Source: Endomychus coccineus (taxonomy: Eukaryota; Arthropoda; Insecta; Coleoptera; Endomychidae). Taken from it: 64,000 nt of DNA. The stretch covers positions 33,840,912-33,904,911 of the forward strand of contig OY294067.1 of NCBI GenBank assembly GCA_958510875.1, written 5' to 3'. The notes below the pieces were generated by a model. It was not told where the DNA came from. It worked only from the letters and a program-made list of their open reading frames with translations, and searched no databases. The position numbers and the translations under genes are program-made. Below are positions 18,545 to 31,009 of this stretch, in pieces. Each line of letters begins with the position of its first letter. Positions within the stretch are counted from its first letter, which is position 1.

Positions 18545-19235
18545 ATAAGTGCCGCGGAGCAAGATCTTATGCTCAGGCGGCATGTTGACAAGCCGATAAA
18601 CTGTGTGTTTCTACAAAAACGTCAAAACGCATGACTTGTCAACAAGGCTGACCTTCGGCTACCTAAGGTGAGTCAGGCTTATATCCAAGACCGACAGATT
18701 GATTTACCGCAGCTTGCCAAGATGGCGTAATCTACACCTTGATTTATCGCGGCGACGTGATTGTTATACAGGTTCCTGATATCAGCTGCAGGGTCTTCCG
18801 AAAGGCTCCTGAGACGCTTTTATACCTGTTGTATTGACATATGAGGCACTCGTATGTAATAGATCGAGAGGCAGTGCCACCTTACATGCCAGAAGATATT
18901 GAGTCCGTTGTCGGGAACGAAAAATACCAAATCTACTGGAATCATCCGTTTCCGATCTTCAGGTCTATAAAGCAAACAGGCCTGATGTTGTCTTCCTCGA
19001 TAAACAAACAAAAACTATGTATGTCATCGAATTCTTTGCTCTGATAGAAAAGAACATAGTCTTAAAAGAGGATGATAAATGGACAAAGTATCAAGATATC
19101 CTGTTCGAGCTCCGCACGCCACAAGGTCGTGTTAATGGTTCTGATTATCGGTGTTTTGGGCAGACTTCGATCTTCGCTGCATTCCAACTCAAAAATAAAT
19201 TCCGGCCTGCAACAACTCTGCACAAATTTTGATAC
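18545..19235 (+). pseudogene. LINE C-terminal relic with restriction-like endonuclease segment
   Basis: Fragments on the plus strand resemble the C-terminal end of non-LTR elements whose endonuclease follows the reverse transcriptase. At about 18785-18810 a piece reads CRVFRKAPETL, similar to the zinc-knuckle CRxCxKAxET segment. At 18900-18945 VVGNEKYQIYWN appears, and at 18980-19130 the frame reads NRPDVVFLDKQTKTMYVIEF followed by KWTKYQDILFEL. RPD ... E with a trailing KYQ fits the PD-(D/E)XK fold of R2-type endonucleases. Frame changes between blocks mark it as dead. No reverse transcriptase part is left. The exact clade is uncertain. Confidence 0.5.
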
Positions 19236-19239
19236 ACCG

Positions 19240-20775
19240 GATGCAGAAGTTAGTCATTCTGGGTTCAATAAGGCTACTTAGGGCACACGATTTGAGAACC
19301 TTAAGCCTCTTACCGACCGGTGGCGAGCAGTAGCTTCAATTAACGAATTACGTTTTCTGACGCGATTACTGCGATGTCGTCGGCGCGCGCAGCAGCCCCG
19401 TTGAGGTTTTCCAGTAAAAAAAACAGTTTATATTCGTAGTTTTACAGACTACGTTTTTATGTTAATTTTGTTAAATTCAGATACTTTTTGAGAATGTGAA
19501 ACTTACAAAAAAAGATTGCGATTTTTCTTTTATTTGATACTAAACGATATTAGAGCTTGATGATGTTAGTATAATATTGTTCATTCTAATAGTCACTTGA
19601 GATATTGTTTTACATTAGCTGTAAATAGAAAATGGATGCAAAAATCAATATACAATAGAATTTTGATCAAAAATTTTCGGGTTTTGTATTTTATCATTTC
19701 ATTACATTTTTTCTGAAAGATCTTAATAATATGGATCAAGGTTGACTATTCAATTCAATCCCACCAAAAAACTATTGAATTCATTAATTATTTATATTTA
19801 TCCTGAGATTATGTTTGGAATGCTTAAATCCATATACCAACTTATGTATCAAAGCCGTATTATATAAGTTTGAAGTGAAAAAAACAATTAGAGTGTTCTC
19901 CACAAGAAAAAAGATCGCTCAGTATGTTCAAGTTTCGAATGCTGAATGTTCGTTCAAAATCAACCTGAAAGTCAGAAACAGAAATATTGATGAACAAACC
20001 AACGGATATGCTATTTCAAAGATCATAACATTAATTATTAAAACTGAAAGTAGACATCATTCTTTTTTCCTAACAAAATAAAGCGCATAATTGCTCGGAT
20101 TCTGATTGTATCTGCCGAAGACACATGAAGAACAATCAATAAATATGAATGAACAACAGTTACTATTATTATACAATAAAGTTTGGATTATCCTTATAAG
20201 AAATTATTCCTTTCAGTCCACAAATCTGAAAAAATGTCATCATTTTTCATTTAAAAGCAAACATCGAACGGATCATATCAACGTGACTGGAAAATTTACG
20301 TAACAAACAATAACATTATTCATGAGAAATAATCACGCTTATTCATCAAAAATGCTATTGAAGCTTCCCTGTGCTTCTCCCGGGTCGGGATAAATTATTA
20401 TTATACAGAGAAAGTGAAATATCAATGTATGTTCACCCTATAAATAAATTATTGGGAAGTTCCGTGTTTATCTGAAAGACTTTCTGCAACCAAGTATAAA
20501 TTGCAATTCAAGCCTACAATTTTAATACTACTTACTTAGTCTGTCCTATTGACCCCTGGCTACTTACTTCACTGAGACTAGTCTAGAACAAGGCTATTCG
20601 TAGATAGCACAGTGATACGCTTTGTGGTAAGGGCCCTAGCAGAAGCCCTTAACGAGGAGTGAACCTTGACAACAATCTGGATCCCGAGAAACCAACATGA
20701 AAGTCAATCGGATTCAGATCTGGTAGACTTGAAGGAGTATTGAAGACAATAGAAAGTAATTATCGCCAAAAGTAG
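19240..20775. other. Unrecognised AT-rich DNA
   Basis: Open stretches at 19815-20081 and 20106-20303 (plus) show no motif. A short GC-rich patch at 19355-19410 stands out but does not resemble anything I can name. Confidence 0.5.
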
Positions 20776-20784
20776 CAAGGTATG

Positions 20785-20900
20785 TCACAGTACTGAGGAC
20801 CTTTCGGCACCAAGTAGCCATCATGGGTACTTCGTAGCCGAAAGGTTACTATAATCGTATTTTTATTGGATAAGGGTGATTATTTCTTATCAATAGTATT
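20785..20900. repeat. Hammerhead-bearing short repeat, family C copy 3
   Basis: Two facing relic cores: on the minus strand at about 20788-20825 (ATGATGGCTAC ... GCCGAAAGG) and on the plus strand at about 20823-20850 (TGGGTACTTCGTAGCC GAAAGG). The GAAA boxes survive in both; the CUGANGA boxes do not. The right end (TTTCTTAT ... AATAGT) matches the ends of copies 1 and 2. Confidence 0.45.
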
Positions 20901-20978
20901 GTAATATATCCACAGTGTGAACTATTTTATAGGTTATTATAAACAATAACATGATGAAAATGAGAATAATCATAAAAT

Positions 20979-21185
20979 CGATGGTGGAAGCCGTTCCCTT
21001 GTGATAATTTATCATATTATTATGATAGAATACTTATTACTTCGTTTTTTATCATTTATATTATAGAAACACTAATGTGACTAAAGTTTCAACAAAAAGA
21101 GTGTCATTAATGAACAGAACAAATAGAAATAGAATAGTATTGCTTCGGAGATGACACGCTAGTTGACTATAAATTGGCATATGAA
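20979..21185 (+). repeat. Hammerhead-bearing repeat, family D copy 2
   Basis: Starts with TGGTGGAAGCCGTT and AATTTATCATATT, which match the reverse complement of 1374-1412, and continues through ATATTATAGAAAC and GATGACACGCTAGTTGAC, matching 1195-1310. The hammerhead boxes are eroded. Confidence 0.45.
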
Positions 21186-21189
21186 TATG

Positions 21190-22775
21190 TAGGATAAAAT
21201 GGCATACACCCCAAAAGGTATGTCGCTTTAGACACATTACATATCATTTAAGAGGAAATATCATATACATGTTTTTTCCCAACATCAAATAGACATCATA
21301 CATTCCCAACCTTTTCTGAAATGGTTGGTAATTATACTAGAAAACCTCACAGCCAAAAAGTTAGCTTGAGAATAAAACTTTACATTTGTGATGCTTTCAG
21401 TATTAAACATCATTATGCCGGTTTGCCATACGTTATTCAGATCTCATATGTATTTGTTATTGTTAATGCTTTAGAGTCAGCTTTATTTTTGATGTAACAA
21501 TTACATAAAGTATCTATAGGAGTAGTAACTTTATAAATTTGTTATCTCATAGAAAAATTATAGGCAATTCAAAAGGTGATATGACATTTTAGGCCAGTTT
21601 CCTCTACCTAACTAGTGCTTTGTTATATCAAGAGAATAAACACGTTCAATTTTTGGTTTCGTGTCCAGCATATTGCGACAATATTTTAAACAGCGTGCAT
21701 AGAGATGTTCCGGTAGAATAGTAAATTATAAGGTAAAATTTTCCAAGAATTTCCATTGTGTGTTATAGTTTGACAGTATCAGTTAAACGTGATATATTAC
21801 TCAGAGCTGCATCGGTTACATGTTCACGATGTTTTAAATACAAATTAAGGGTGCGTTCAGTATTCAATTAATCGGTTGTAATTCAAATAGATGTTTCTTT
21901 CATGTCACAAGTTTCAGATTGAAACATGACCATTCTGGATGTATTCAATATTGCTTTATGTATCACTTCAATTATTCATCGTGTCAACCTATATTTGCAT
22001 AATGATCCGTATAATGTTCGTTTTGACATCTTATATTCGAGACGAACCAATACCGGGAATCCATTTGACCTTGTAAATACACCTTCGGTTGAGAACATTA
22101 TTAAAGCATACCCAACCGAGATTATTGCATCGAAATTGAGTAATTATACTAGATGACACAGGTTGAGCTCACCTCATTGGTAACTTCTTCATTTTTTAGC
22201 TACGACGTCCGTCGTTCCAATCAACAAACTAGTGGGATTTTTCCCCCGATTATACAATGGTGAAATCAGAAAAACCAATTGAACCTCACGTATTCGAATA
22301 TTTGAACAAAATGGATCATCCTGTATGTTATATCTTTGAAAACATATATATCCCCTCCATTTATAGCGGGCACAACATAATCGGGCGGCATTTGTTGAAA
22401 GAAATCGCCCAATTACTGGTATCGTACCCGGATCACGGATAAGTATTTTCGATACATATCGTGAATATCTCGGGCAAAAAGCGATGATAGTCATTGAGCA
22501 ACATCTAACACTGTCTTCCTACGGATGGAAGGGATGTGAAACAGTAGGTACCGGGTGTTGTCCGATGTCACCGCATGTTAAAGATCTGCATTTGGAAGTA
22601 GTGTTGGGACAGATTTGGTCCCGTACATTTGCGTCCCCGATACATTTGCGGCCCTCCTCCAGTTTTTCGAATAATGATTAAATATAAGTGAGACAATTGC
22701 TGCCCTACCCCTATTGATGGGGTACCTGCTAATGCCTACTAATGGTCTTTTCATGGACAAAATCTACTTAGTACA
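21190..22775. other. No recognised gene; several unexplained open stretches
   Basis: A 76-codon plus-strand stretch at 21926-22156 (starting MTILDVFNIALC) and following stretches at 22257-22442 and 22484-22681 do not resemble any family I know. They lie just upstream of the Mutator-like relic and might be eroded parts of the same element; there is no direct support. Confidence 0.35.
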
Positions 22776-22777
22776 GC

Positions 22778-23275
22778 CGAAACAATATTCATAGACGGAA
22801 CATCCAAAAGTTGCTAAATTCGTTTCATGTGAAGCAGCTGCACCAAAACGAACATAGTTTCTGTAATGTATCCGCTATTGCAAATCAAGCAGCAGGAAAT
22901 CTTCCCAGGTGTTCGCCGAAAACAGAAAAAATTGACTTCGAAATGGCTGCAATAGCAGCTTTGAGGAGCATATTTCCAGACGTCCCTGTTAGTGGTTGCA
23001 ACTTTCATTTCAATCAATGCTTTTGGGGGAAAGTACACGAGTTGGGACTGACTGAAGAATATAAACAAAATGCGAAAGTCAGGTTACACATGTGTGCAGC
23101 ATTAGCTTATATTCCTCCGACGAAAGTGGAAAATAGTTGACTGAACATTATGGGAAGTGTCCCTACCACTTCCAAGTTGCAGAAATTTCACGAGTATTTC
23201 ATAGAACAATGGATGGAAAATTCAGTCATTGACATTGACATTTGGAACACCCACATATTAAGTTAAGTAAGTGCC
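22778..23275 (+). pseudogene. Mutator-like (MULE) transposase relic
   Basis: Plus strand. At 22778-22820 the frame reads TIFIDGTSKSC, the FIDGTF block with the first catalytic Asp, then slips to FHVKQLHQNEHSF. At 22915-23090 it reads KTEKIDFEMAAIAALRSIFP, GCNFHFNQCFW and LTEEYKQNAKVRLHMCAALA; DFE with the second Asp and the C-x-FH-F-x-Q segment are standard for MULE transposases of animals. After a stop at 23138, HEYFIEQWMEN and a WN-TH piece continue the family order. The region with the third acidic residue is not preserved. FLYWCH-type domains that often precede this core were not seen. One frameshift and one stop over 500 bp. Confidence 0.75.
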
Positions 23276-23279
23276 CAAA

Positions 23280-24630
23280 AGGTGAGCGGATTTGTTGTAA
23301 AAAAAAAATCATCAAATTTAGAGGGAAAACGAAGAAGAAAGACGTATATTCGATTAAAAGACCATCAAAATGTTTGAGAATTTTTGTCATTGTACAAAAG
23401 CTGAAGTAACCACTTAATATTTAAAAAATGTAAATATGTATACAATAATATAACAAGCATTAAAATAACAAAACAAAAATAATAAGGAAAATAAAAATCA
23501 AAAAAATAAAAAAACCTGACGATATCCACTGGATATATCTTTTAAACACGCCGGCATATCTATATCGACAGTCCTAAGAATGTAAAAAGTGTGAAGGAAA
23601 GTTATATGTCAGTAAAACCAACAATTCATTATTCGACGCCTGTTCCGGTTATACGGTTATACACATAGACCTATTATCCTAAGGAGACAGAATTGCTTAC
23701 ATTTAAACACTTTCAGACATTGGCAAAATTTCGGGCCACTCAGACCGCTGTATATTACAAGTATGGCCGTATGGAATGTGCTGTTGCCGGAATAGTTGAT
23801 CTTTGTGCCGGATTGAGATTTTTAATTATTATAAAAACGTCCATAGAATTATTTATTGGTAATATTAGAAGCAATACTATTGAAATGTCGTTTTCTCTGA
23901 AAAATATTCCATAATTTATGGTAACCTGGCACACACAATCGAATTATAGAATATTTAAATTTTTAAATATAGAACTATTCCATTCCATTGCATCATTTGT
24001 TCAGGAGGCGACAACGCCGCGCACCTTTTATGAATGGGGACTTTGTTCTGTACTACTCAATTTGACAGCTTCCGTATTTCTCGTAGCTACTTCGAAGCAG
24101 TGTTGCCTCACAAGTGGTACCAAGTTTTAATCATAGTTACAACGTTGCCAATAAGGAGTAATTTTTACTCGACGACAAAGCAGTCCGTTGGTTTTCTTTG
24201 TCATACTTCATGTAATCATTGCGACAAGTCAAATGGAGTTTTATGAATGAGATGTTTCGTCTATGGTTATACATTATTACTAGGCATATATTTCATTAAT
24301 AGGGGTAATTCGGCGGAATTTTCAGAGTGATGTGAGCTTGCCTCCTTTTCATGAGAAAATACGGATCAAAATTAAATGATTATCCTAACCTAACCACACA
24401 CTGAGTGTTGCGGCAGGGAATGAGAATATTTTAAAGACTAAATAAGCAAAATAAGCTCATATATTCAAGTCCGATTTTCACTTGCTTTATAGATATTTTG
24501 ATTGATTGTAATTCAAAAAATCTAAATCTGAAGAGAAATTTATAACGAAACTAGCAAAACAAAACAAGAAAAATGAGCGAATATCATTAATTCACAATAC
24601 ATTTTAAATACACTTATTTGCGCTCTTATG
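23280..24630. other. Unrecognised AT-rich DNA
   Basis: An A-rich stretch at 23430-23520 is followed by open stretches at 23693-23914 and 23918-24246 (plus) that I cannot place. Confidence 0.45.
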
Positions 24631-24644
24631 AATTGAACTAGTAG

Positions 24645-24850
24645 CGAGGTTTATTGTACGATGATTCACTTTATTGAACAATCTAGTAACGCATCCCTTG
24701 CGTACACTTTCGTAGTATAAACCAACGACTTCATCCCTAAAGACAAAAGTTTAGGGGAGTGAAATCCGGTGATCTCGGTGGCCAAGGGTGCGAGAAGCCT
24801 CCAAGTTTCCATTTTTGTTATTGTTTGATGATTAAAATAGTGTACCATAT
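24645..24850 (-). pseudogene. Mariner/Tc1-type transposase C-terminal relic
   Basis: On the minus strand, broken frames read YFNHQTITKNGN, then WPPRSPDFTPLNFCLWG and MKSLVYTTKVYARDALL. The W-P-x-RSPD-x-TP-x-(D/N)F-x-x-WG signature followed by LVY is the block around the second catalytic Asp in mariner-type DDE transposases. Here the expected LDFFLWG reads LNFCL-G with a stop in place of Trp. Only about 70 codons remain. Confidence 0.55.
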
Positions 24851-24854
24851 GATT

Positions 24855-25590
24855 TCTTCACATTCAGTTCTTCACATCCTTCTAACTCTAATATATTTGC
24901 TTCCATAGCCCGATAAGCTAGTTTCGAATTTGATTAGGACCTTATAAATCCATTAGTTTTCATTCTAATGAAACTTTTGTCATAATCAATCTTCTTATCT
25001 AGGTATTCCACTATATTTTCTGTTCCTACAATCATACATTTGACCCGCCAAAGTATCCGAAACCTATTTAATTTAATCACTCTTTCTTTTTATTAATTAA
25101 CGTCACATATCTTTTTCATACCGTTTTGTGGAGGTATAATTTCGAGGATTATAACATCATATATTTTTCTTGAAGTATTTCTATGGTCACATATCTATAA
25201 TGAATTTAACTCGGCATCTAGGTTAGGAAGTAGCGAAATATGTCACAAACCTCCAATATAAAGTGTATTGTTTCATACAATGACAAGATTTATACCAAAC
25301 CTCCAATATTATGGATGTGTAACGTCATGAAATATCACATATGGATGTGCGTGTTTATGTCAGGATCACGCTATACTATTGCAATAGTTTATGTATAATA
25401 CAAGATGTTGCGTTCTAGGAATGAATATGTGGTGAATGCCTACTAATACATTTGATCTTATTCATGGAATTAGCATACGTGCAAATTGATAGTAGAACTG
25501 GAAATTCTAATATTAGTTCACTCTAACACGTTCACAAATGTCAGAGTGGTCTCCATTTCTAAACACATTTTGAGAATTTGTTCTATCATT
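24855..25590. other. Unrecognised AT-rich DNA
   Basis: No gene, repeat or RNA recognised. Confidence 0.5.
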
Positions 25591-25599
25591 CATCATATT

Positions 25600-26500
25600 G
25601 TACGAGGGAAAGGGGAAAAGTCCTGAAAAATAAATCGACAATGATGTATTTGGTTGAAGTTCACCTTTATTCTCAACATAATCTCCATGTAGCCCGATAT
25701 TCTTCATCCAACGTTCATCTAATATTTCGATCCTTTCCAAATAATACGATTGCGGCAATCCTTCAGAATAAACGTTTGTTTCAGCGACGACCTCATTGGA
25801 GCCAAATCTCTTTCCACCGAGACATTTCTTCAAGTTCAAAAATATATAATAATCGCAGGGGAGCAAATCTGGAGAATATGGTGGATGAAGAACCAATTCG
25901 TAGCGGAATTTTGCCATTGCGACTGCGGACCTGTGCGCCGGTGCGTTGTCCTGGTGGAAAAGAACTTTCTTCGCCAAATGTCACCGCTTTCGCTTCAATT
26001 CAGCATCGAATCGATCCAGCAGCTCTGCCTAATATGCGCCGGTGATCGTTTTGCTCTTTACAAGGTAGTCGATATGGACGATACCGTGTACATTCCAAAA
26101 ACTGTCGCCATGACTTTGTGGGCCGATAAACACACTTTGGCCTTTTTCGGCTACGATTCGCCAGAACAAGTTCACTGTTTCGACTGTTCTTTGGTCTCTG
26201 GTGTGTTGTGATGGATCAATGTTTCGTTCACGGTTACGAAACGTCCTTCCTATCGCGCTTGAACATCGCCACACACTCCTTTGTAGGTGTCACATGGTCG
26301 CACTTGTTGTCAACAGAGGGCAAATGTGGCACCCATCTTGCGGAAGGCTTTCTCATATTCAAAAATGTATGCAAAATGTACCGTACACATTCGGTTGAGA
26401 TGACCATACCCTCAGCAATCTCGTACACTTTAGCTCGCCGATCGTCCAATATCACACCATGGATTTTATCGACGATTTCTGGCGTTGGGTAATATAACAA
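25600..26500 (-). pseudogene. Mariner transposase relic
   Basis: Read on the minus strand from 26500 across three frames. The N-terminal DNA-binding part shows DDRRAKVYEIAEGMVIST. Then FVTVNETLIHHNTPETK (usual FVTVDETWIHHYTPETK; the first catalytic Asp is Asn, the Trp is Leu), FWNVHGIVHIDYL with the second region, and HQDNAPAHRS followed by HPPYSPDLLPCDYYIFLNLK, the D34D-type catalytic end. GLHGDYVENK marks the usual C-terminus. Stops include TGA where WxSP is expected. A TACGAGGG at 25601-25608 may be the element's end, but I found no matching partner beyond 26500. This is a typical dead insect mariner. Confidence 0.88.
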
Positions 26501-26504
26501 GACC

Positions 26505-27285
26505 TTGATAAATAATCCACTATTATGGGAGAGAAGACAAATTTAGCAGATTCAGATTATTCTGGAGTGTCCTTTGAACGATGTAAACAATCAAGGATTC
26601 CTATCTCAAATTCATGTATGTCAAGAAATTTCCCAACCTATCAGCTTAAATGATGTAATCTTATCCAAAAGTTTTAAGATTCTTAATTGTCTCTTCAGTC
26701 ATATTATTAGAAGCAATATTAAGTTGTGATTTTGTTCGTTCAATAGAGTCAACGTTGTTTTAAAATCCTATTGTTCTCTCCTATGTTATTTATCCTGTCT
26801 AACGTGTGCTAGTTTTGTATGTGTATGAAGAATTAAGATCCTTGATAGACCCCTAGGCCATGTATCCCTCCTGTTTTCCCCTAGGTTAGGTGAGTTCTAA
26901 TTAAATTATCAGTTAATAATGGCCTCATGGCAAAATGCTAAAGCCAAAAATTCAATATGATAAAAAAAATAGTAGCATATGAATCAAGGTCGTGTTACAT
27001 TTATGACGATTATTTTTTGAATCCAATTAATTCATTATATCAGAGAGACATATTTACAAACTAGCTGAATAGTAGCTGACTATTGAGCACCATACAAATA
27101 GTCGCTTATATTGCGTGTTGGTTGGTCTTGTATTAAACAGTAAACCAAAGTGTGATTTAAATGACTAGTCACCATTATTATTAATATGTAAAAAAATATG
27201 AATATGTTAAGCTTTAACAAGTACAAGACTCAATTTATCAGGTGACGTGATTTAAACATCTACTAAGTCAACTGCCTAGGAGTCA
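26505..27285. other. Unrecognised AT-rich DNA
   Basis: Nothing recognised. The 5' end of the mariner copy may lie in its first part. Confidence 0.45.
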
Positions 27286-27289
27286 TCTT

Positions 27290-28290
27290 AGTTATGAAAA
27301 CTCCTATGGAAACCACAATTAAAACCATAATACCGCAACATCACTGCAGTCTTCTGGTAGTGCAGAAGAGACATTGGCCACAATTGGGTCCTCAGCCCAA
27401 CTACCATAATTTGTATCTTTTTTTGACCCATACCTCAACCCAGGTTGACGTAATATGTCTCTGTGGTATGGTGGAAAAGAACGGAGTTCAAAATGCCCAA
27501 ATCAGGCTGGAGCTTCTGAGACTGCTCATTCTACTCTCATGACTACACTAGGAGCTCTGATGAGGATGGAATTATTTCACCTGACGGAGCAAAAGTCGCA
27601 ACAAGAGCTGTTCACAGACTGTGGAAGGAAAGGTTAACCACTCCTTACTACTAATTAGTGGAAGATCATTCCATTTATTCGATCAGAATGGATGAAATGT
27701 CACCACGAGATAATGAATATAATACAAGTATATCCTCCACAGACGATCAGCTGAAAAATAGTAGCCAATCAATCCCACCAACCAATGGTGAAATCTGATT
27801 TATTGATGAAGCAAAGATCTACTCAGGCAAAGGAAATACTACTTCTCTGGTTATACACTTTAGCCACTATTTTTCAAGCTGAAATACCGGCTTCAATGTG
27901 TTGTCCCAAACACAGCTTGAAGAAAGAACAAAACCACATCAGCAAATGCACAAATAGCAAAGCAGCTGCACTGAGTGGTATGAAAATATCATCAAAGCTC
28001 GTGTGAAATTGCATTAACACGCTGAACAACTTCAGCGGAGAAAAGCAGACCATATTCTGGATCCCAGCCACTCTGGAATAGGGAGAAAACGGAACAGCTT
28101 GCAAAACTAGGTTTCGAACAGCCCCTAATAGGTCCTTAATCAGCAGGGCACTGGAGCAAATTACGGAAAAAGGGTAACAGCAAATGAGAAGATGGTTAGA
28201 ACCGATACCAAACTGCTGGTACATATACTAAATGAACATGGGTTTAACAACTATTACCTCCAGAAAAATAATCTGAACAATTTACCCTTG
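27290..28290 (+). pseudogene. LINE relic: RNase H domain
   Basis: Plus strand, several frames. ATIFQAEIPAS (27855-27890) matches the TVFQAEI block of LINE RNase H; NSKAAALSGMKISSKLV (27955-28003) matches SDSQAALKALS, with Asp-Ser-Gln changed to Asn-Ser-Lys; DPSHSGIGRKRN (28058-28095) matches WIPAHSGIEGNE. LVHILNEHGFNNYYLQK and LPLCRRF fit the following post-RNase H finger region. Upstream, 27290-27640 may be the end of the reverse transcriptase, but I cannot confirm that. RNase H of this kind is found in R1/Jockey/I-type elements. Confidence 0.55.
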
Positions 28291-28294
28291 TGCA

Positions 28295-31000
28295 GGCGGT
28301 TCAAATGAAAAATTGGAACGATGATGAACTTGTCAAAAAAAATTATACACCAAAGTTATGAAATTTTGATGGTATATCCTATGCATTATTTCATATTTCG
28401 ACAGCGAGGAGTGAATAAGGGCAAATTTCTGTTATGTTCTCTATACCTAGACATGCCGTTTCTGAGATATTCAGTTGTTTTTGGAAATATAGATCTTAAT
28501 TCAAGAGGCGAGTTCAAAAATGTATAGAAACTTTAGCAGAAACATAAGATTTTGTTCCAAAATAGAGATCTTCTATGAAAAGTATACAGAATGTGTGTAA
28601 TACTCTTTCGTGTTTCGTTATTTTCAAACCCAAAAAAATTTCTTATTTCAAATAAAACACGCTATATTCATTATCGTTATTCGATTCAAATTCTAATAAG
28701 CTTTTAAACCATATTAAGTTCCCCTATACCTGTCTCTTGTTGTTTATCAATTTTTGTTTTAGGTTTTATTTGTTCATTTTCAACCACAAATTATGATTGA
28801 GTGGATTAGCTCTGCTTACGTAGATCCATTTTATGAGATGAAAAATGAACAGAACAAGGCTCTTTATTCCGTGTTCGATATCATACTATATAGGCTGCAT
28901 CAATCAAGATTTCATAACATCTTTGAAGCAGAAGGTATTCTAATAACGACTAAAAAAATCTCCTAGATGACCTATATTAGAGGATGTGTGACATCTTTTC
29001 CCTCGCCAATCTCTATAAAGAGTTTACGCATCTTACAGATCATCTCCACGTAATTTTTGTTATTCTCCTACGCATTTCCACGAATTCAAACAGTTGTTGT
29101 TGATATTTTAATAATCAGTTTTGCGATCTGAAAGAAACCACTCGCATGGTCTACAAATCTTTGATTATAACAAATATTGCAAAGTTACGGTGTGAGTTTT
29201 ACGCCTATGGGTCTATTAAATGTTAACTGCCATGGATTCTTGTTCATGACGGCTAGCTTTTCCTCGCAATAAAATGCGGGTTGTGCCATTTAATATCTAC
29301 GACAAACACACGCTTTTATTACGTCATATGTTTTAGTGTGTTCGAAGCCTAAATAGCAGTTTGACATAAATTCCATTCCAGCTAATTCCCCATTAAGCTC
29401 ATGTAAGTTTGATAATACCAATTCAATTTGGATCATGAGGGACAGGAATGTTTAATGGTTTGGCGAGACTAACTTCTCTTAGTTGATTAGATTCCATGCA
29501 GAATAATACGACATTTAGATCAGTATCAAGATCAGTATTGTTTAGCGTACTTAAAATTTTACTTAGATGGAGAAAGCTCGGGTCTCTGGCACAGAAGATT
29601 CGTGCCAATACAACTTTCTTGTCTAATTTTTCATCGATAGTTGTTATACACAATTCATTAGAATGAGCATAAGATGTCACGAATTATGGAAAAAATTGCA
29701 ATACATCGTGTCAAAGTACATAAAACTTCGTTTCATTTGAGCCTAAGCAGAGTAAGCTACGACGTTTTCGCCAGTTGGAGAAGCAGTTTGAAAATTTCAC
29801 AAAAATTAACTAGAATTGAATTTCAAGCTAAACTATTCAATATTTTAGGCAGGAATTTAGAAAACTTCTTGTAACTGTTATGAGCTACTTTCGCACAAAA
29901 TTTCATCTAATGTGTACGAGATTTGACCAAGATAGCGTAATATCAATTTTTTCCAAGAAGTGGGTATATATTTCCAGGAGGGGGATGAACCCAACCTCAT
30001 TAAATTAGAACTGAGAGGTTCCACAAACACCGACAGTGAAAGGGTTCAAATCTCAAATTTAGCCAATAGTCCAAGGGGTAGAAAAAATTTAACTCAAAAA
30101 CCACCTCAAAAAAGGGTTAAAAGCAAGTCTGTTTTGTGCATATACGAGAAGGTTGCACCAAATATTTTAAATAGAAATTTTAGGGTGTTGTCAGTCCCAT
30201 CAATACGAATATTTTGCGCCGGGTCACGACAGCAGTTAACAAAGTCACCAAAAAAAAGAACAACTCGACTCTATTCCATTGTGTTCCATTTTCATTTCAC
30301 TATTTAAAATAATTTGGTTTGGTTCTCTCCTATCAGTACAATGATCGTTGAAGATAAGAATGTGTTACTGCGTGAATTCCAGCTCGTTCAATATAACGAT
30401 ATCTCATCTAACTTCTCAATCGTGAATCATTGTATATTATGAAGATGTGAAAAAGATTCAGAAACTGATACAATATTCTAAGTTTTTGCAGTGAAATGCA
30501 TCCCATCCAGCTTCAGACTTTGCGTTCACTTGTAAATTTGGGCCCATGGGAATAACGACACCTAAGCATGTTAAATATTCATATTAGGGAAATTTACCAG
30601 CAAGCGCGCCCTGGCCCTGGATAATAATATCCATTCGTTCAGTCTTGGAGTTTTTTTAAATTGCAACTTCCATTGAATCGTATACATAGTATTCAGTTGA
30701 AATTATGCGTTCACATTTTCCAACCAATTGTTCATTCTTTCTCTATCCTGTAGAGTTTTTGTTGTGTTGAATATATCTGCATATGATGTGGAGAAGTTCG
30801 TCAATGTGATATATAGAATGTTCACATTTACTAAATGTGACTAGCATCGTTGTGTGAAAAACAAATATTTAGTGACCAACCACGATAATAAATGAATATT
30901 CAGGTCTATCAATCAATCTGCCATACCCCCTATCATAATCCAATATCAATCGAGTATTAATCAGCAAGGTAGTTGAATTATCACAATGAAATGAAATAAC
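28295..31000. other. Unrecognised DNA
   Basis: A 2.7-kb stretch with open frames at 28321-28527 (+), 29423-29680 (-), 29674-29874 (+) and 29960-30307 (+). None shows a recognisable motif. Lack of motif and of codon continuity argues against a gene, but a highly diverged one cannot be excluded. Confidence 0.45.
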
Positions 31001-31009
31001 TCACGCATT

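Noticed and set aside
21926..22681. A host gene with exons at 21926-22156 and 22257-22681
   Set aside because: No domain, no convincing splice sites joining the frames, and stops in all frames between; kept only as unexplained open stretches.
25578..26492. Plus-strand frames up to 155 codons over the mariner relic
   Set aside because: Antisense shadows of the mariner transposase; the minus strand carries the family motifs.
30040..30056. GGTTCAAATCTC as a tRNA B box
   Set aside because: No A box or cloverleaf could be built around it.
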